A DNA stretch of 64,000 nucleotides from Rhodococcoides fascians A25f (GTDB lineage: Bacteria; Actinomycetota; Actinomycetes; Mycobacteriales; Mycobacteriaceae), in the NCBI RefSeq assembly GCF_000760935.2, contig NZ_CP049744.1:1736001-1800000 (forward strand), given 5' to 3'. Made by a program: the position numbers and the translations under genes. Under the pieces are notes generated by a model. It saw only the letters and a program-made list of their open reading frames with translations, did no database searches and had not been told where the DNA came from. Below, piece by piece: positions 1 to 8,460 of the stretch (position 1 is its first letter; each line of letters starts with the position of its first letter).

Positions 1-192
1 GAGCAGAACCGGATCGCGGGTGGCGTCGTGCAGATCCGTGGTGCACGTGAGTGCCTTGTCGAGATCGGCCTGCGCGACGGTCAGCGGCGGACCGGCGGGA
101 GCGGCGTGAACCGGCTGAGCCGACGCGGCCCCCGGCGCGGACGAACAGATCACGGCGACGGCGACGGCCAGTACCAGCGTGCGGATTCTCAT
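1..192 (-). CDS. Secreted lipase-like protein, N-terminal 64 residues (cut by window edge)
   Basis: The ATG at 190-192 opens a reading frame running off the left edge. It encodes a classic signal peptide: MRIRT, a hydrophobic core of Leu/Val/Ala, then an Ala-rich cleavage region near residues 22-25. The mature start contains LTVAQADLDKALTC and ends in DPVLL. That pattern precedes the oxyanion VHGT stretch in actinobacterial class-2/EstA-type secreted lipases, so the gene is probably an extracellular triacylglycerol lipase. The catalytic domain lies outside the window, so the family call rests on the N-terminus only. Confidence 0.6.
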   Translation of the reverse strand, partial: MRIRTLVLAVAVAVICSSAPGAASAQPVHAAPAGPPLTVAQADLDKALTCTTDLHDATRDPVLL

Positions 193-294
193 CGATCCCT
201 TCCGAATGACGATGCAGGGCTTCTGCAGTCTCATCCGGCGAGAACAGGTGGGTTCGTCACCCGGCGGCGTTCGGGGCAATCACCAACAACCGGT

Positions 295-325
295 GCTCGA
301 CGTTGGACGACGTCCAACGTCGAGC
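295..325 (-). terminator. Perfect 14-bp hairpin downstream of corA
   Basis: Arms 295-308 and 312-325 are perfectly complementary around a 3-base GAC loop, starting 8 bp past the corA stop. There is no strong U-tract. It probably ends corA transcription before the lipase gene, which lies on the same strand. Confidence 0.6.
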
Positions 326-332
326 GTGGCTT

Positions 333-1421
333 CTACAGCCAGTCGTTCTTGTGAAACGTGCGCCACAATCCGATGCAGACGCAGGCGACGATCCCGGCGA
401 TCAGGTGGTAGCCGTAGGTCCAGTGCAGCTCGGGCATGTTGTCGAAGTTCATCCCGTAGATGCCCGCGACCATAGTCGGCACTGCCGCGATCGCCACCCA
501 CGCCGAAATCTTGCGCATGTCCAGGTTCTGCTGCATCGTCACCCGGGCCAGTGCGGCGTCGACCAGCGAGCTGAGTACCTCGTCGTACTCGGAGATCCGC
601 TCGGCGACGGTGGTGTGGTGGTCCTGCACGTCGCGCAGATACCGTCGCACGGCCTTCGGCACGCTCGGTTCCTGCACCAGACGAGCCAACGGCGTCGACA
701 GCGGCGTCACCGACCGGCGCAGCTCGACGACCTCTCGCTTGAGCAGGTAGATGTTCTCGATGGGCACGTGGTGGTGCGGGGAGAACACCTCCTCTTCCAT
801 ACCGTCGACGTCTCGCTCGATCGACTCGGTCACCGCCAGATACTCGTCGACGACGTGGTCGGCCACAGCGTGCAGCACCGCGGACGGCCCGAGTGCGAGC
901 TGTTCCGGGTTCGCTTCGAGGCGCTGCCGGACGCCGGCCAACCCCGAATGTTCACCGTGCCGGACGGTGATGACGAAGTCGCTGCCGACCATCACCATGA
1001 TCTCGCCGCTCTCGACGATCTCGTTGGCGGTGGTCACCGACTCGTGCTCGACGTACTTCACCGTCCGCAGCACCAGGAATGCGACGTCGTCGTAGCGTTC
1101 GAGTTTCGGTCGCTGGTGTGCGTGCACGGTGTCCTCGACCATCAATTCGTGCAGTCCGTAGCACTGCGCGATCGCGTTCATCTGATGGTCGTCGGGCGCA
1201 TGAAGGCCGACCCACACGAACCCTTCGCCGCGCGCGCGTACCTCCGCAATGGCCGAGGTGTGGGTGAATCTGCCGGGCAATCGGGAGCCGTCGACGTACA
1301 CCGCGCAGTCGACGATCGCGCGGGCCGTGGGCACCGGAATTCTCGGGCCCGGATCGATTGCGGCCTTGGGTCCTCGTCGATGCAGTGACGGTAGCGACGG
1401 TCGAGGTGGAAGGGACGGCAT
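333..1421 (-). CDS. corA: CorA-family magnesium/cobalt transporter
   Basis: The 362-residue inner-membrane channel protein takes up Mg2+ (also Co2+ or Ni2+) as a pentamer. A long soluble N-terminal domain is followed by two C-terminal helices (about 305-322 and 337-356). The family signature YGMN is at 322-325, directly after the first helix, and the protein ends in a positively charged tail. The frame stays open far upstream on this strand, but homology begins only after the ATG at 1419-1421; the upstream part is antisense to the PHP gene. It is transcribed divergently from the PHP/marC operon, and a strong hairpin follows the stop. The length is normal for actinobacterial CorA. Confidence 0.92.
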   Translation of the reverse strand: MPSLPPRPSLPSLHRRGPKAAIDPGPRIPVPTARAIVDCAVYVDGSRLPGRFTHTSAIAEVRARGEGFVWVGLHAPDDHQMNAIAQCYGLHELMVEDTVHAHQRPKLERYDDVAFLVLRTVKYVEHESVTTANEIVESGEIMVMVGSDFVITVRHGEHSGLAGVRQRLEANPEQLALGPSAVLHAVADHVVDEYLAVTESIERDVDGMEEEVFSPHHHVPIENIYLLKREVVELRRSVTPLSTPLARLVQEPSVPKAVRRYLRDVQDHHTTVAERISEYDEVLSSLVDAALARVTMQQNLDMRKISAWVAIAAVPTMVAGIYGMNFDNMPELHWTYGYHLIAGIVACVCIGLWRTFHKNDWL

Positions 1422-1478
1422 GGCGGGCAATCGTACGCCAGCAAAACGACGAGACGGAGAGCCTGGAACACTGTCGAG

Positions 1479-2315
1479 GTGCTCATCGATCTTCATACCC
1501 ACTCGACGGCGTCCGACGGTACCGACAGCCCAACCGAGCTGGTCCACGCCGCGTCCGCGGCGGGACTGTCGGTGGTGGCGCTGACAGACCACGACACCAC
1601 GTCGGGCTGGGACGAAGCGGCCGCGGCCGTTCCTCCCGGTCTGACGCTCGTGCGCGGTATGGAACTCTCGTGCACCGGACGCGGTGAGGACGGCGAACCG
1701 GTTCCCGTGCACCTGCTCGCGTACCTCTTCGACCCCGAGAACGATGCGTTCGCGGCCGAGCGCGCGCGTCTGCGCGGCGAACGGGTGACGAGGTTGCGCG
1801 CCATCGCCGAGAACATGGCGGCCGACGGTCTGCCGATCGATCCCGACGCAGTGTTGGCCTCGGCCGGTGCCGCAGCCGGACGTCCCCATCTCGGCCGCGC
1901 GCTGATCGACGCCGGATACGTTCCGGACATGAACGCCGCGTTCGCCGGTCCGTTGGCGACCAGCGGCAAGTACTACGTGGAGAAGCTGGACACTCCGCTC
2001 GAGGCTGCGGTTCGGATGATCGCGGCAGCAGGCGGGGTGAGTGTGCTCGCGCATGCTCGGGCCCGCGCGCGCGGACGCATCCTCGACCTGGACCACATTC
2101 GAGAACTGACGCCGTTGGGGCTCGGCGGAGTAGAGGTCCATCACATGGATCATTCGCCCGAGGACACTGCGGTGATGGCCGATCTCGCCGCCGAACTGGA
2201 CCTGATCGTCACGGGGTCCTCGGATTACCACGGGACCAACAAGACGGTGCAACTCGGCGAATACACCACTGCCCCGGACCAATACGACCGAATAGTTGCG
2301 GCGGCTCGCTCATGA
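1479..2315 (+). CDS. PHP-domain metal-dependent phosphoesterase
   Basis: The 278-residue protein belongs to the PHP family (YciV/RNase AM-like nucleases and nucleoside bisphosphate phosphatases). Metal ligands are visible: DLHTH at 4-8, TDHD at 36-39, E62 in GMELS, H78, a later LAHA motif, and SDYHG near the C-terminus. The start is GTG at 1479, giving MLIDLHTH. Its last four bases overlap the ATG of marC, so the two are translationally coupled. The exact substrate (5'-3' RNA trimming or 3',5'-bisphosphonucleotide hydrolysis) cannot be told from sequence alone. Confidence 0.85.
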   Translation: MLIDLHTHSTASDGTDSPTELVHAASAAGLSVVALTDHDTTSGWDEAAAAVPPGLTLVRGMELSCTGRGEDGEPVPVHLLAYLFDPENDAFAAERARLRGERVTRLRAIAENMAADGLPIDPDAVLASAGAAAGRPHLGRALIDAGYVPDMNAAFAGPLATSGKYYVEKLDTPLEAAVRMIAAAGGVSVLAHARARARGRILDLDHIRELTPLGLGGVEVHHMDHSPEDTAVMADLAAELDLIVTGSSDYHGTNKTVQLGEYTTAPDQYDRIVAAARS

Positions 2316-2926
2316 CCTTCGATGTGACGCTCTACCTGACCGTGCTCATCACCCTGTTCGTCATCATGGACCCGCCGGGCGCTATCCCGGTGTTCCTGTC
2401 CCTGGTGGGCCGCAAGAGCAAGGAAGCTCGCAACAAGGCCGCGTGGCAGGCACCCGCCGTCTCGCTGACCGTCATCTCGGTGTTCGCCATCGGCGGTCAG
2501 GCGATTCTGAGCTACCTGCACATCGGCATCCCGGCACTGCAGGGCGCGGGCGGTTTGCTGCTGCTGCTCATCGCCCTGTCGTTGCTCACCGGCAAGGGTG
2601 CGGGCGGCGACTCCGCGGCGGAGGACGTCAACGTCGCCCTCGTGCCACTCGGGACTCCGCTGATGGCAGGTCCCGGTGCCATCGCCGCAGTGATCGTCTA
2701 CGTCAGCCAGGCCGACGGTGACGCGGGCTCGTTACTCGCAATTGCCCTGGGCATCATCACTATTCACGTGCTGTTCTTCCTGGTCTTGCGATTCTCGACG
2801 GTACTGATCCGTCTTCTCGGTGAAGGTGGCATCTCGCTGCTGGCGCGTATCGCAGGTTTGTTGCTCGCCGCCATTGCGGTGCAGTTGATCGCGGATTCGG
2901 TCCGCGGATTCGTGGCCGGCGGATGA
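2312..2926 (+). CDS. marC: MarC-family integral membrane protein
   Basis: The 204-residue protein is almost entirely hydrophobic, with about six membrane helices. It contains the MarC features MDPPGAIPVFLSL near residue 20, and later TPLMAGPGAI. MarC (UPF0056) proteins were once linked to multiple antibiotic resistance, but no transport substrate is established. The start ATG overlaps the PHP stop by 4 bp, and its own stop overlaps the next small membrane gene by 4 bp, so three genes form one tightly coupled operon. Confidence 0.88.
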   Translation: MTFDVTLYLTVLITLFVIMDPPGAIPVFLSLVGRKSKEARNKAAWQAPAVSLTVISVFAIGGQAILSYLHIGIPALQGAGGLLLLLIALSLLTGKGAGGDSAAEDVNVALVPLGTPLMAGPGAIAAVIVYVSQADGDAGSLLAIALGIITIHVLFFLVLRFSTVLIRLLGEGGISLLARIAGLLLAAIAVQLIADSVRGFVAGG

Positions 2927-3216
2927 CCGGGGCCAGGGCGGGAGCGGGGCTCCGCTTCCTGCGGGGGTTCAGCGGTGTCGTCACCGCGGGTCTGGTGGTG
3001 CTCGCGATCGGTGTCGCCGTCACTCAATATCTCGGCCACTCCCGCGGCTTCCCCGGGCCAGGGGGTCTTTCCGTCGCTGCACACATCGCCGCCGCCGTGG
3101 TGGCCGTCGTCGCCCAGCGCATCGCGGATCATCGGCGCGGGTTCTCCGCGTTCCTCGGTGCACTCGTCGTCTTCGTCGTCACCGGCCTGGTGCTGTGGAC
3201 ACAATGGTGGCAATGA
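2923..3216 (+). CDS. Small membrane protein of unknown function
   Basis: The 97-residue protein has about three predicted membrane segments (residues roughly 17-36, 48-65 and 75-94) separated by short Arg/Gly-rich loops. It ends in WTQWWQ. I do not recognise a family. It starts by a 4-bp ATGA overlap with marC and is the last gene of the PHP-marC operon. This suggests a membrane partner of MarC, but the suggestion is inferred from position only. Confidence 0.65.
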   Translation: MTGARAGAGLRFLRGFSGVVTAGLVVLAIGVAVTQYLGHSRGFPGPGGLSVAAHIAAAVVAVVAQRIADHRRGFSAFLGALVVFVVTGLVLWTQWWQ

Positions 3217-3483
3217 CGGCAGGGGTGGCAATGAGGACAACAGACGGGGTTCGCTTCTGACTCTGTGGTCAGGTGGCCGAGCGGTGTGGCACACTGAGCC
3301 CACCGATAGGGCTACAGCCCATCGCTGATCGTGTCGGCACACCCGCCGCACCTGCGAGACACGCTTTCGGCAGTTTGCAGCCAGCACTGGCGCACTCCGA
3401 GCGCTCTCCATTCCCAGAACCACTCACTTCGTTGACATGCGTCGCCTTGCTGGTCGAGGTCGACAGTGCGAGGAGCTTTCACC

Positions 3484-4689
3484 GTGACGGCAGTCGAAGA
3501 CACCACAGCACCGAACTCGGCACCGGCAGTGCCGGCCGCGATCACCGACGAGGAGATCTTCGCCGGGCATCTCGGCGGAAAGCTGTCGGTCGAGTTGGCG
3601 GCACCGCTCGAGACCCAGCGCGATCTGTCCATCGCCTACACCCCCGGGGTGGCCCAGGTCAGCCGCGCCATCGCGGCCGATGCGTCGCTGGCCAAGCGAT
3701 ACACCTGGACCGATCGCCTCGTCGCCGTCATCTCCGACGGTTCCGCGGTGCTCGGCCTGGGCGACATCGGCCCCCGGGCGTCGTTGCCGGTGATGGAGGG
3801 CAAGGCCGCACTGTTCAAGAAGTTCGCCGGCCTCGATTCCATCCCGATCGTCCTAGACACCAACGACGTCGACGAGATCGTCGAAACCATCGTGCGGATG
3901 CGGCACAGCTTCGGAGCCGTCAACCTCGAAGACATCTCGGCGCCACGCTGTTTCGAGATCGAACGCCGCGTCATCGAGGCGCTCGACTGCCCGGTGATGC
4001 ACGACGATCAACACGGCACCGCCATCGTCGTCCTCGCTGCGCTCAACGGGGCAGCGAAGGTGCAGGGCCGCAGCACGTCCGAATTGAAGGTCGTCGTCTC
4101 CGGAGCCGGCGCAGCGGGCGTCGCGTGCACCAACATGCTCCTGCTGGCCGGTATCCTGGACGTGGTGGTGCTCGACTCCAAGGGCATCGTCTCCTCCGAT
4201 CGCCACGACCTCACCAGCGTCAAGACCGATCTCGCTGCGCGCACCAACCCGCGTGCACTGTCCGGGGGAGCGGCCGAGGCATTGGCCGGAGCAGATGTGT
4301 TCCTCGGTCTGTCTGCAGGCAAGGTCGACGAGCGCTACATCGCCTCGATGGCCCCGGAGTCCATCGTGTTCGCGCTGTCGAACCCCGATCCGGAGATTCA
4401 CCCGGAGGTGGCGAGAAAGTACGCCGCCATCGTCGCGACCGGACGCAGCGACTTCCCGAACCAGATCAACAATGTTCTCGCCTTCCCCGGTGTGTTCAAG
4501 GGTGCGCTCGACGCGGGCGCTCGCCGCATCACCGAAGGCATGAAGCTCGCCGCTGCCGAGGCAATCCTCTCGGTTCTCGGCGACGAGTTGGCTGCGGACA
4601 AAATCGTGCCCAGCCCACTCGATCCTCGTGTCGCCCCGGCCGTTGCGGACGCAGTTGCGGCAGCAGCGCGAGCCGAGGGCGTCGCGTAG
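3484..4689 (+). CDS. mez: NAD(P)-dependent malic enzyme
   Basis: The enzyme decarboxylates malate to pyruvate with NAD(P)H formation, at the link between the TCA cycle and lipid synthesis. The 401-residue single-module form shows the malic motifs AYTPGVAQ at 51-58, MEGKAALFKKFAG from 104, NLEDISAPRCFEIE at 147-160 and DDQHGTA at 174-180, and the dinucleotide loop GAGAAG at 207-212. The GTG start at 3484 is chosen because AGGAG lies 8 bases upstream. An in-frame start at 3466 has no such site. There is no C-terminal phosphotransacetylase domain. About 267 bp without a gene precede it, and a strong bidirectional terminator follows. Confidence 0.92.
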   Translation: MTAVEDTTAPNSAPAVPAAITDEEIFAGHLGGKLSVELAAPLETQRDLSIAYTPGVAQVSRAIAADASLAKRYTWTDRLVAVISDGSAVLGLGDIGPRASLPVMEGKAALFKKFAGLDSIPIVLDTNDVDEIVETIVRMRHSFGAVNLEDISAPRCFEIERRVIEALDCPVMHDDQHGTAIVVLAALNGAAKVQGRSTSELKVVVSGAGAAGVACTNMLLLAGILDVVVLDSKGIVSSDRHDLTSVKTDLAARTNPRALSGGAAEALAGADVFLGLSAGKVDERYIASMAPESIVFALSNPDPEIHPEVARKYAAIVATGRSDFPNQINNVLAFPGVFKGALDAGARRITEGMKLAAAEAILSVLGDELAADKIVPSPLDPRVAPAVADAVAAAARAEGVA

Positions 4690-4702
4690 GAAAACGGAAA
4701 AA

Positions 4703-4747
4703 ACACCGGCGAACCCAGCCCTACCAGGGCCAGTGGTTCGCCGGTGT
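4703..4747. terminator. Bidirectional intrinsic terminator between mez and the opuC operon
   Basis: A 13-bp perfect stem (4703-4715 with 4735-4747) encloses a smaller hairpin (4718-4722 with 4726-4730). An A-rich run at 4691-4703 gives the U-tract for the minus strand, and TCTTTCGTT follows on the plus strand. It serves both convergent transcripts. Confidence 0.85.
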
Positions 4748-4777
4748 CTTTCGTTCGAAGACGCCTATCGAGTTCTC

Positions 4778-5470
4778 TCAGACCTTCGCCAGTCCGGTCG
4801 GCATCCGGCGCAGCCGGCCGGTTCCCGGAACGGAGGTCCACACTGCGAGAGCGAGCAGTCCGTCGACGACGAGGGTCAACACGGCCACCAGGATCGCGCC
4901 GACCAGAACCCGCTGGTAGTCGTACAAGGCCAGGCCGTCGAAGATGTAGCGGCCGAGCCCGCCGAGGTTGACGTAGGCCGCGATCGTTGCGGTGGCGATG
5001 ATCTGGAGAGTGGTGTTGCGGAGTCCGCCGAGGATCAGGGGGAGCGCATTCGGAATCTCGACCCGAAGCAGCACCTGGGTTTCCGTCATGCCCATCGCCC
5101 GGGCGGCGTCCACCACGTTCGCGTCGACGTTGGCGATACCGGAGTACGTCCCGGCCAGCAGCGGCGGGATACCGAGCAACACCAGCGCGATGATCGGCGG
5201 CACCAGCCCCAACCCGATCACCAGAACCAGGAACACCAGGATGCCGAGGGTGGGCAGCGAACGCAGTGCGTTGACGAGGCCGACGATGACCGCTTCGCCG
5301 CGTCGTAGATGACCGATCAACAGGCCGATGGGTACGGCGATCACTGCCGAGAGCAACACCGCCAGCAAGCTGTACCACATGTGTTCGATCAGCCGTGCGC
5401 CGATTCCCGTTGGCCCCGACCAGTTTCCGCCGTCGAGGATGTACGAGAACGCCTCCGAGAACAGATTCAT
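4778..5470 (-). CDS. Osmoprotectant ABC transporter permease (OpuCD/ProW-type), last gene of operon
   Basis: The 230-residue inner-membrane permease has about six helices and the binding-protein-dependent (EAA-like) loop around AARAMGMTETQVLLRVEIPN. It belongs to the glycine betaine/choline/proline betaine uptake family. The ATG at 5468-5470 overlaps the upstream permease stop by 4 bp. A longer in-frame start at 5515 would lie inside that gene. The context is four co-directional genes, SBP, ATPase, permease, permease, which is the standard OpuC arrangement with two distinct permeases. The terminator at 4703-4747 follows. Confidence 0.9.
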   Translation of the reverse strand: MNLFSEAFSYILDGGNWSGPTGIGARLIEHMWYSLLAVLLSAVIAVPIGLLIGHLRRGEAVIVGLVNALRSLPTLGILVFLVLVIGLGLVPPIIALVLLGIPPLLAGTYSGIANVDANVVDAARAMGMTETQVLLRVEIPNALPLILGGLRNTTLQIIATATIAAYVNLGGLGRYIFDGLALYDYQRVLVGAILVAVLTLVVDGLLALAVWTSVPGTGRLRRMPTGLAKV

Positions 5471-6132
5471 GCGCGTGCCTTCTTTTTCGACGAGCCCGTG
5501 CCGAGGCGCGTCCACGGGGTGAGTCGACGACCCAGTAGGAACAGGGCTGCGTCGAACACCAACGCCAGGAACACGATCGAAATGATGCCCGCGAATATCT
5601 GGTCGGGGTAGTCACGCTGGTAGCCCTGCGTGAACAGCTGACCGAGGCCGCCGATACCGATCACCGAGCCCACCGAGACCAGTGAGATGTTCGTGACCGC
5701 CACGACCCTGATGTTGGCGATGAGTACCGGAAGTGCCAGTGGCAGTTCGACGGTCACTGCTCGGCGCAGTGTCGAGTAGCCCATCGCCTCGGCGGAATCG
5801 ACGACGGCGAACGGTACCGAGTCGAGTGCCTCGGGAACTGCGCGCACCAGCAGTGCCGTCGAGTAGACGGCCAGAGCGATCACGACGTTCAGCGGATCGA
5901 GAACGGGCAGACCGACCACTGCCGGGATGGTGACGAACAGGGCCAGCGACGGAAGGGTGAACGCAATACTGGCCACCGTCAACGTGATTCGGCGAACCCA
6001 GCGGGTGTTGCGAATGACGGTGCCGAGCGGGATGGCGATCAACAGTCCGACGAACAGCGGGACGAGCGAGAGATACAGGTGTGTCTTCGTGTAGCCGAGA
6101 ACGACATCGAAATTGTCGAACAGCCAGGTCAC
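5467..6132 (-). CDS. Osmoprotectant ABC transporter permease (OpuCB/ProW-type)
   Basis: The 221-residue membrane permease starts with GTG at 6130-6132 (VTWLFDNFD). It shows the loop DSAEAMGYSTLRRAVTVELP and the helix-rich profile of ProW-type permeases. It pairs with the neighbouring permease to form a heterodimeric channel for betaine-type osmolytes. The start overlaps the ATPase stop by 4 bp, and the stop overlaps the next permease by 4 bp. The frame continues upstream inside the ATPase gene, but family similarity begins at this GTG. Confidence 0.9.
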   Translation of the reverse strand: MTWLFDNFDVVLGYTKTHLYLSLVPLFVGLLIAIPLGTVIRNTRWVRRITLTVASIAFTLPSLALFVTIPAVVGLPVLDPLNVVIALAVYSTALLVRAVPEALDSVPFAVVDSAEAMGYSTLRRAVTVELPLALPVLIANIRVVAVTNISLVSVGSVIGIGGLGQLFTQGYQRDYPDQIFAGIISIVFLALVFDAALFLLGRRLTPWTRLGTGSSKKKARA

Positions 6133-7280
6133 TGGTCTGTGTCCCCGGCCGCGAGGAAGTGGTGCCGGTTGCGCTCGGAGTCCTCGGACTTGCGTTGTGC
6201 AGCAAGGTTTTCGAGTATCTCCGCGCCGTCGACACTGCCGACCGCCGCCCCGGACGAATCGACCGCAACCCCGATGCCCGAGGGTGACGAGATCGCCGAG
6301 TCGAGTGCCTGGCGCAGATCTCCGCCCTCGAGGAACAACGACCCGCCCGCCGCCGTGCTCTCGTCGATGCTTCGGCCGTCGCGCACCTTCTCGACGCCGG
6401 TAGCGTCGATCCACCCGAGCGGACGACGCTGCGAGTCGACCACCAATACCCATTGCCCCTGGTCGAGTCGAAGACTGCTCACCTCGTCCTGCACGGCCGT
6501 GTGGATGGGGTGCATCGTCACCGACTGCGCCGACCGGAACGACAGGCCTCGGTAACCACGGTCGCGACCGACGAAACCGGCCACGAACGGGGTGGCAGGG
6601 GCAGCGAGAACGGTCTCGGGCTTGTCGTACTGCTGCAGTCGGCCCTGTGGTCCGAAGACCGCGATGTGATCACCGAGCCGGACGGCTTCGTCGATGTCGT
6701 GGGTGACGAAGACGATCGTCTTCTTCAGATCGGCCTGTAGGCGCAGCATCTCGGTCTGCAGTTCCTCACGAACCACCGGGTCCACCGCGCTGAAGGGCTC
6801 GTCCATCAACAGGATCGGCGGGTCGGCGGCCAGTGCTCGGGCCACCCCCACCCGCTGTTGCTGCCCACCGGACAGTTGCGCGGGGTAGCGCGAGGCGAAC
6901 GCCGGGTCCAGGCCGACACGCTCGAGGACGTCGAGTGCAGCTTTCCGTGCTGCGCGACGAGATTCGCCGTTGAGCACGGGCACCGTGGCGACGTTGTCGA
7001 CGACGGTGCGATGCGGAAGCAATCCGGCACTCTGGATGACGTAGCCGATGCCCCGACGCAATTTCACGGCATCGGTGTCGGCGATGTTGCGTCCGTCCAC
7101 CGTGATCACGCCCGAGGTGGGGGTGATCATGCGGTTGATCATCCGCATCGAGGTGGTTTTGCCGCAACCGGACGGCCCCACGAACACGGTGAACGAGTGT
7201 GGCTCGATCACCAGGTCCAAGGAGTCGACCGCCGTGGTGCCGTCCTGATACGTCTTGTTGACGTGCTCGAAGGTGATCAT
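6129..7280 (-). CDS. Osmoprotectant ABC transporter ATP-binding protein with C-terminal CBS pair
   Basis: The 383-residue cytoplasmic ATPase powers betaine/choline uptake. It has Walker A GPSGCGKTT at 35-43, signature LSGGQ at 136-140, Walker B ILLMDE at 156-161 and the switch His in VTHD. Residues about 250-370 have the size and pattern of the tandem CBS domains of OpuCA/ProV, which sense ionic strength or nucleotides in that family. The start ATG at 7278-7280 overlaps the binding-protein stop by one base (TGATG). Confidence 0.92.
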   Translation of the reverse strand: MITFEHVNKTYQDGTTAVDSLDLVIEPHSFTVFVGPSGCGKTTSMRMINRMITPTSGVITVDGRNIADTDAVKLRRGIGYVIQSAGLLPHRTVVDNVATVPVLNGESRRAARKAALDVLERVGLDPAFASRYPAQLSGGQQQRVGVARALAADPPILLMDEPFSAVDPVVREELQTEMLRLQADLKKTIVFVTHDIDEAVRLGDHIAVFGPQGRLQQYDKPETVLAAPATPFVAGFVGRDRGYRGLSFRSAQSVTMHPIHTAVQDEVSSLRLDQGQWVLVVDSQRRPLGWIDATGVEKVRDGRSIDESTAAGGSLFLEGGDLRQALDSAISSPSGIGVAVDSSGAAVGSVDGAEILENLAAQRKSEDSERNRHHFLAAGDTDQ

Positions 7281-8254
7281 CAGCTGACCGGCTGGTCCAG
7301 GCCCTTGTCCTTGACCCACGCCGCTGCTGCTGCCGCCGGCTCGACCTTCTCGTCACCGGACACCGAGGTGTTCAGCGCGATCAGCTCGTCGGTGGTGATC
7401 TGCGCCGACACGGCGTCGAGAACCTGGGTGAGCTTGTCGGACTGCTTGGCCGTACGCAGCACCGGGATGATGTTCTGGGCGGCGAAGTTGTTCTCCGGGT
7501 CCTCGAGCACCACCAGATCGTTCTGCGCGATCGCAGGCGAGGTCGTGAAGATATCCGCGGCAACGACCTGTCCGGAGACCAGAGCCTCGACGGTGGCAGG
7601 CCCGCCGCCGTCCGAGATCGGGATGTAGTTGCCGGCCGAGATGTCCAGGCCGTACTTGTCGCGCAGACCCGGCAGACCGCCGACGCGCTCCTGGAATTCG
7701 GGAGTGCCGGCGAAGGTCACGTCCGAGGAAAACGGCGCGAGGTCGCCGATGGTGGTGAGGTTGCGCTCGGTGGCGGTCTGACGAGTGACGACGACGGCGT
7801 CCTTGTCCTCGCCGGGGGCCTGGGCCGTCACGGTGAGGTCGTCGCCCAGTGCTGCGGGCAGGGCCGCCAGCACGTCTTCGGAGGACGTGGCGGTCGCGGA
7901 CTCGTCCAAGTACTGCAGCAGGTTGCCGGTGTAGTCGGGAATCATGTCGATCGACCCGTCACGCACTGCGGGGATGTAGGCCTCGCGGCTGCCGATGTTG
8001 AGCTTGGTGCTCACCTCGAAACCGTTGGCGCGCAGCGCCTCGGCGTAGATGTTCGCCACGGTTTCCGACTCGGGGAAGTTGGCGGAGCCGATGATGATGG
8101 AGTTCGTGTCGCTGTTGGTCTCGCCGCCACCGCTGGAGAGTGGATCCGAATTGCCGCCGCAGGCGGTCAGGGCGGTGACCGAGAGAGCGAGTGCGGCAAC
8201 AGCTGCCACCGCCCTCGGAGCGGAGAACGCACGCGTGATTCGGGAGGTGGTCAT
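7280..8254 (-). CDS. Glycine betaine/osmoprotectant-binding lipoprotein (OpuAC-like)
   Basis: The 324-residue extracellular solute-binding lipoprotein captures quaternary-amine osmolytes for the adjacent permeases. It has a lipoprotein signal with lipobox LTAC (Cys32), a Gly/Ser/Asn linker, and the OpuAC-type start IIIGSANFPESETVANIYAE. It is the first gene of the four-gene operon. Its upstream region, shared with a divergent second binding-protein gene, holds a 10-bp inverted repeat at 8349-8390 that could bind a regulator. Confidence 0.9.
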   Translation of the reverse strand: MTTSRITRAFSAPRAVAAVAALALSVTALTACGGNSDPLSSGGGETNSDTNSIIIGSANFPESETVANIYAEALRANGFEVSTKLNIGSREAYIPAVRDGSIDMIPDYTGNLLQYLDESATATSSEDVLAALPAALGDDLTVTAQAPGEDKDAVVVTRQTATERNLTTIGDLAPFSSDVTFAGTPEFQERVGGLPGLRDKYGLDISAGNYIPISDGGGPATVEALVSGQVVAADIFTTSPAIAQNDLVVLEDPENNFAAQNIIPVLRTAKQSDKLTQVLDAVSAQITTDELIALNTSVSGDEKVEPAAAAAAWVKDKGLDQPVS

Positions 8255-8348
8255 GGTGTCCTTCCATCGGTTCGGGCACAGTCCTACCCATTTCCCCCGA
8301 TCGGCCCCTGGGGGCGTCGGAAGAACCAGGACTCGGGCTGCTCGGGAT

Positions 8349-8390
8349 GGTAGTCGAAATCAGCGTGCCCATAAGGTTGGTTCGACTACC
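8349..8390. promoter_or_regulatory. Inverted repeat in the divergent opuC/SBP promoter region
   Basis: GGTAGTCGAA (8349-8358) and TTCGACTACC (8381-8390) are perfect inverted arms 22 bp apart. They sit in the 206-bp region between the two oppositely transcribed binding-protein genes, a likely place for a shared operator. No regulator gene is adjacent. Confidence 0.45.
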
Positions 8391-8460
8391 GTCTCGTTCG
8401 CACTAGTGCCCCGCGGTCGGGATCGGTAAACCACACGGGCAGTGAACAGGAGAAAATACA

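Noticed and set aside
1422..2282. Upstream continuation of the corA frame on the minus strand.
   Set aside because: It is antisense to the PHP gene and has no similarity to CorA; the ATG at 1421 matches the family N-terminus.
3270..3330. tRNA-like stretch (TCAGGTGGCCGAGCGGT) before the malic enzyme gene.
   Set aside because: It resembles a Ser/Leu tRNA D-arm, but no anticodon stem, T-arm or acceptor pairing can be built around it.
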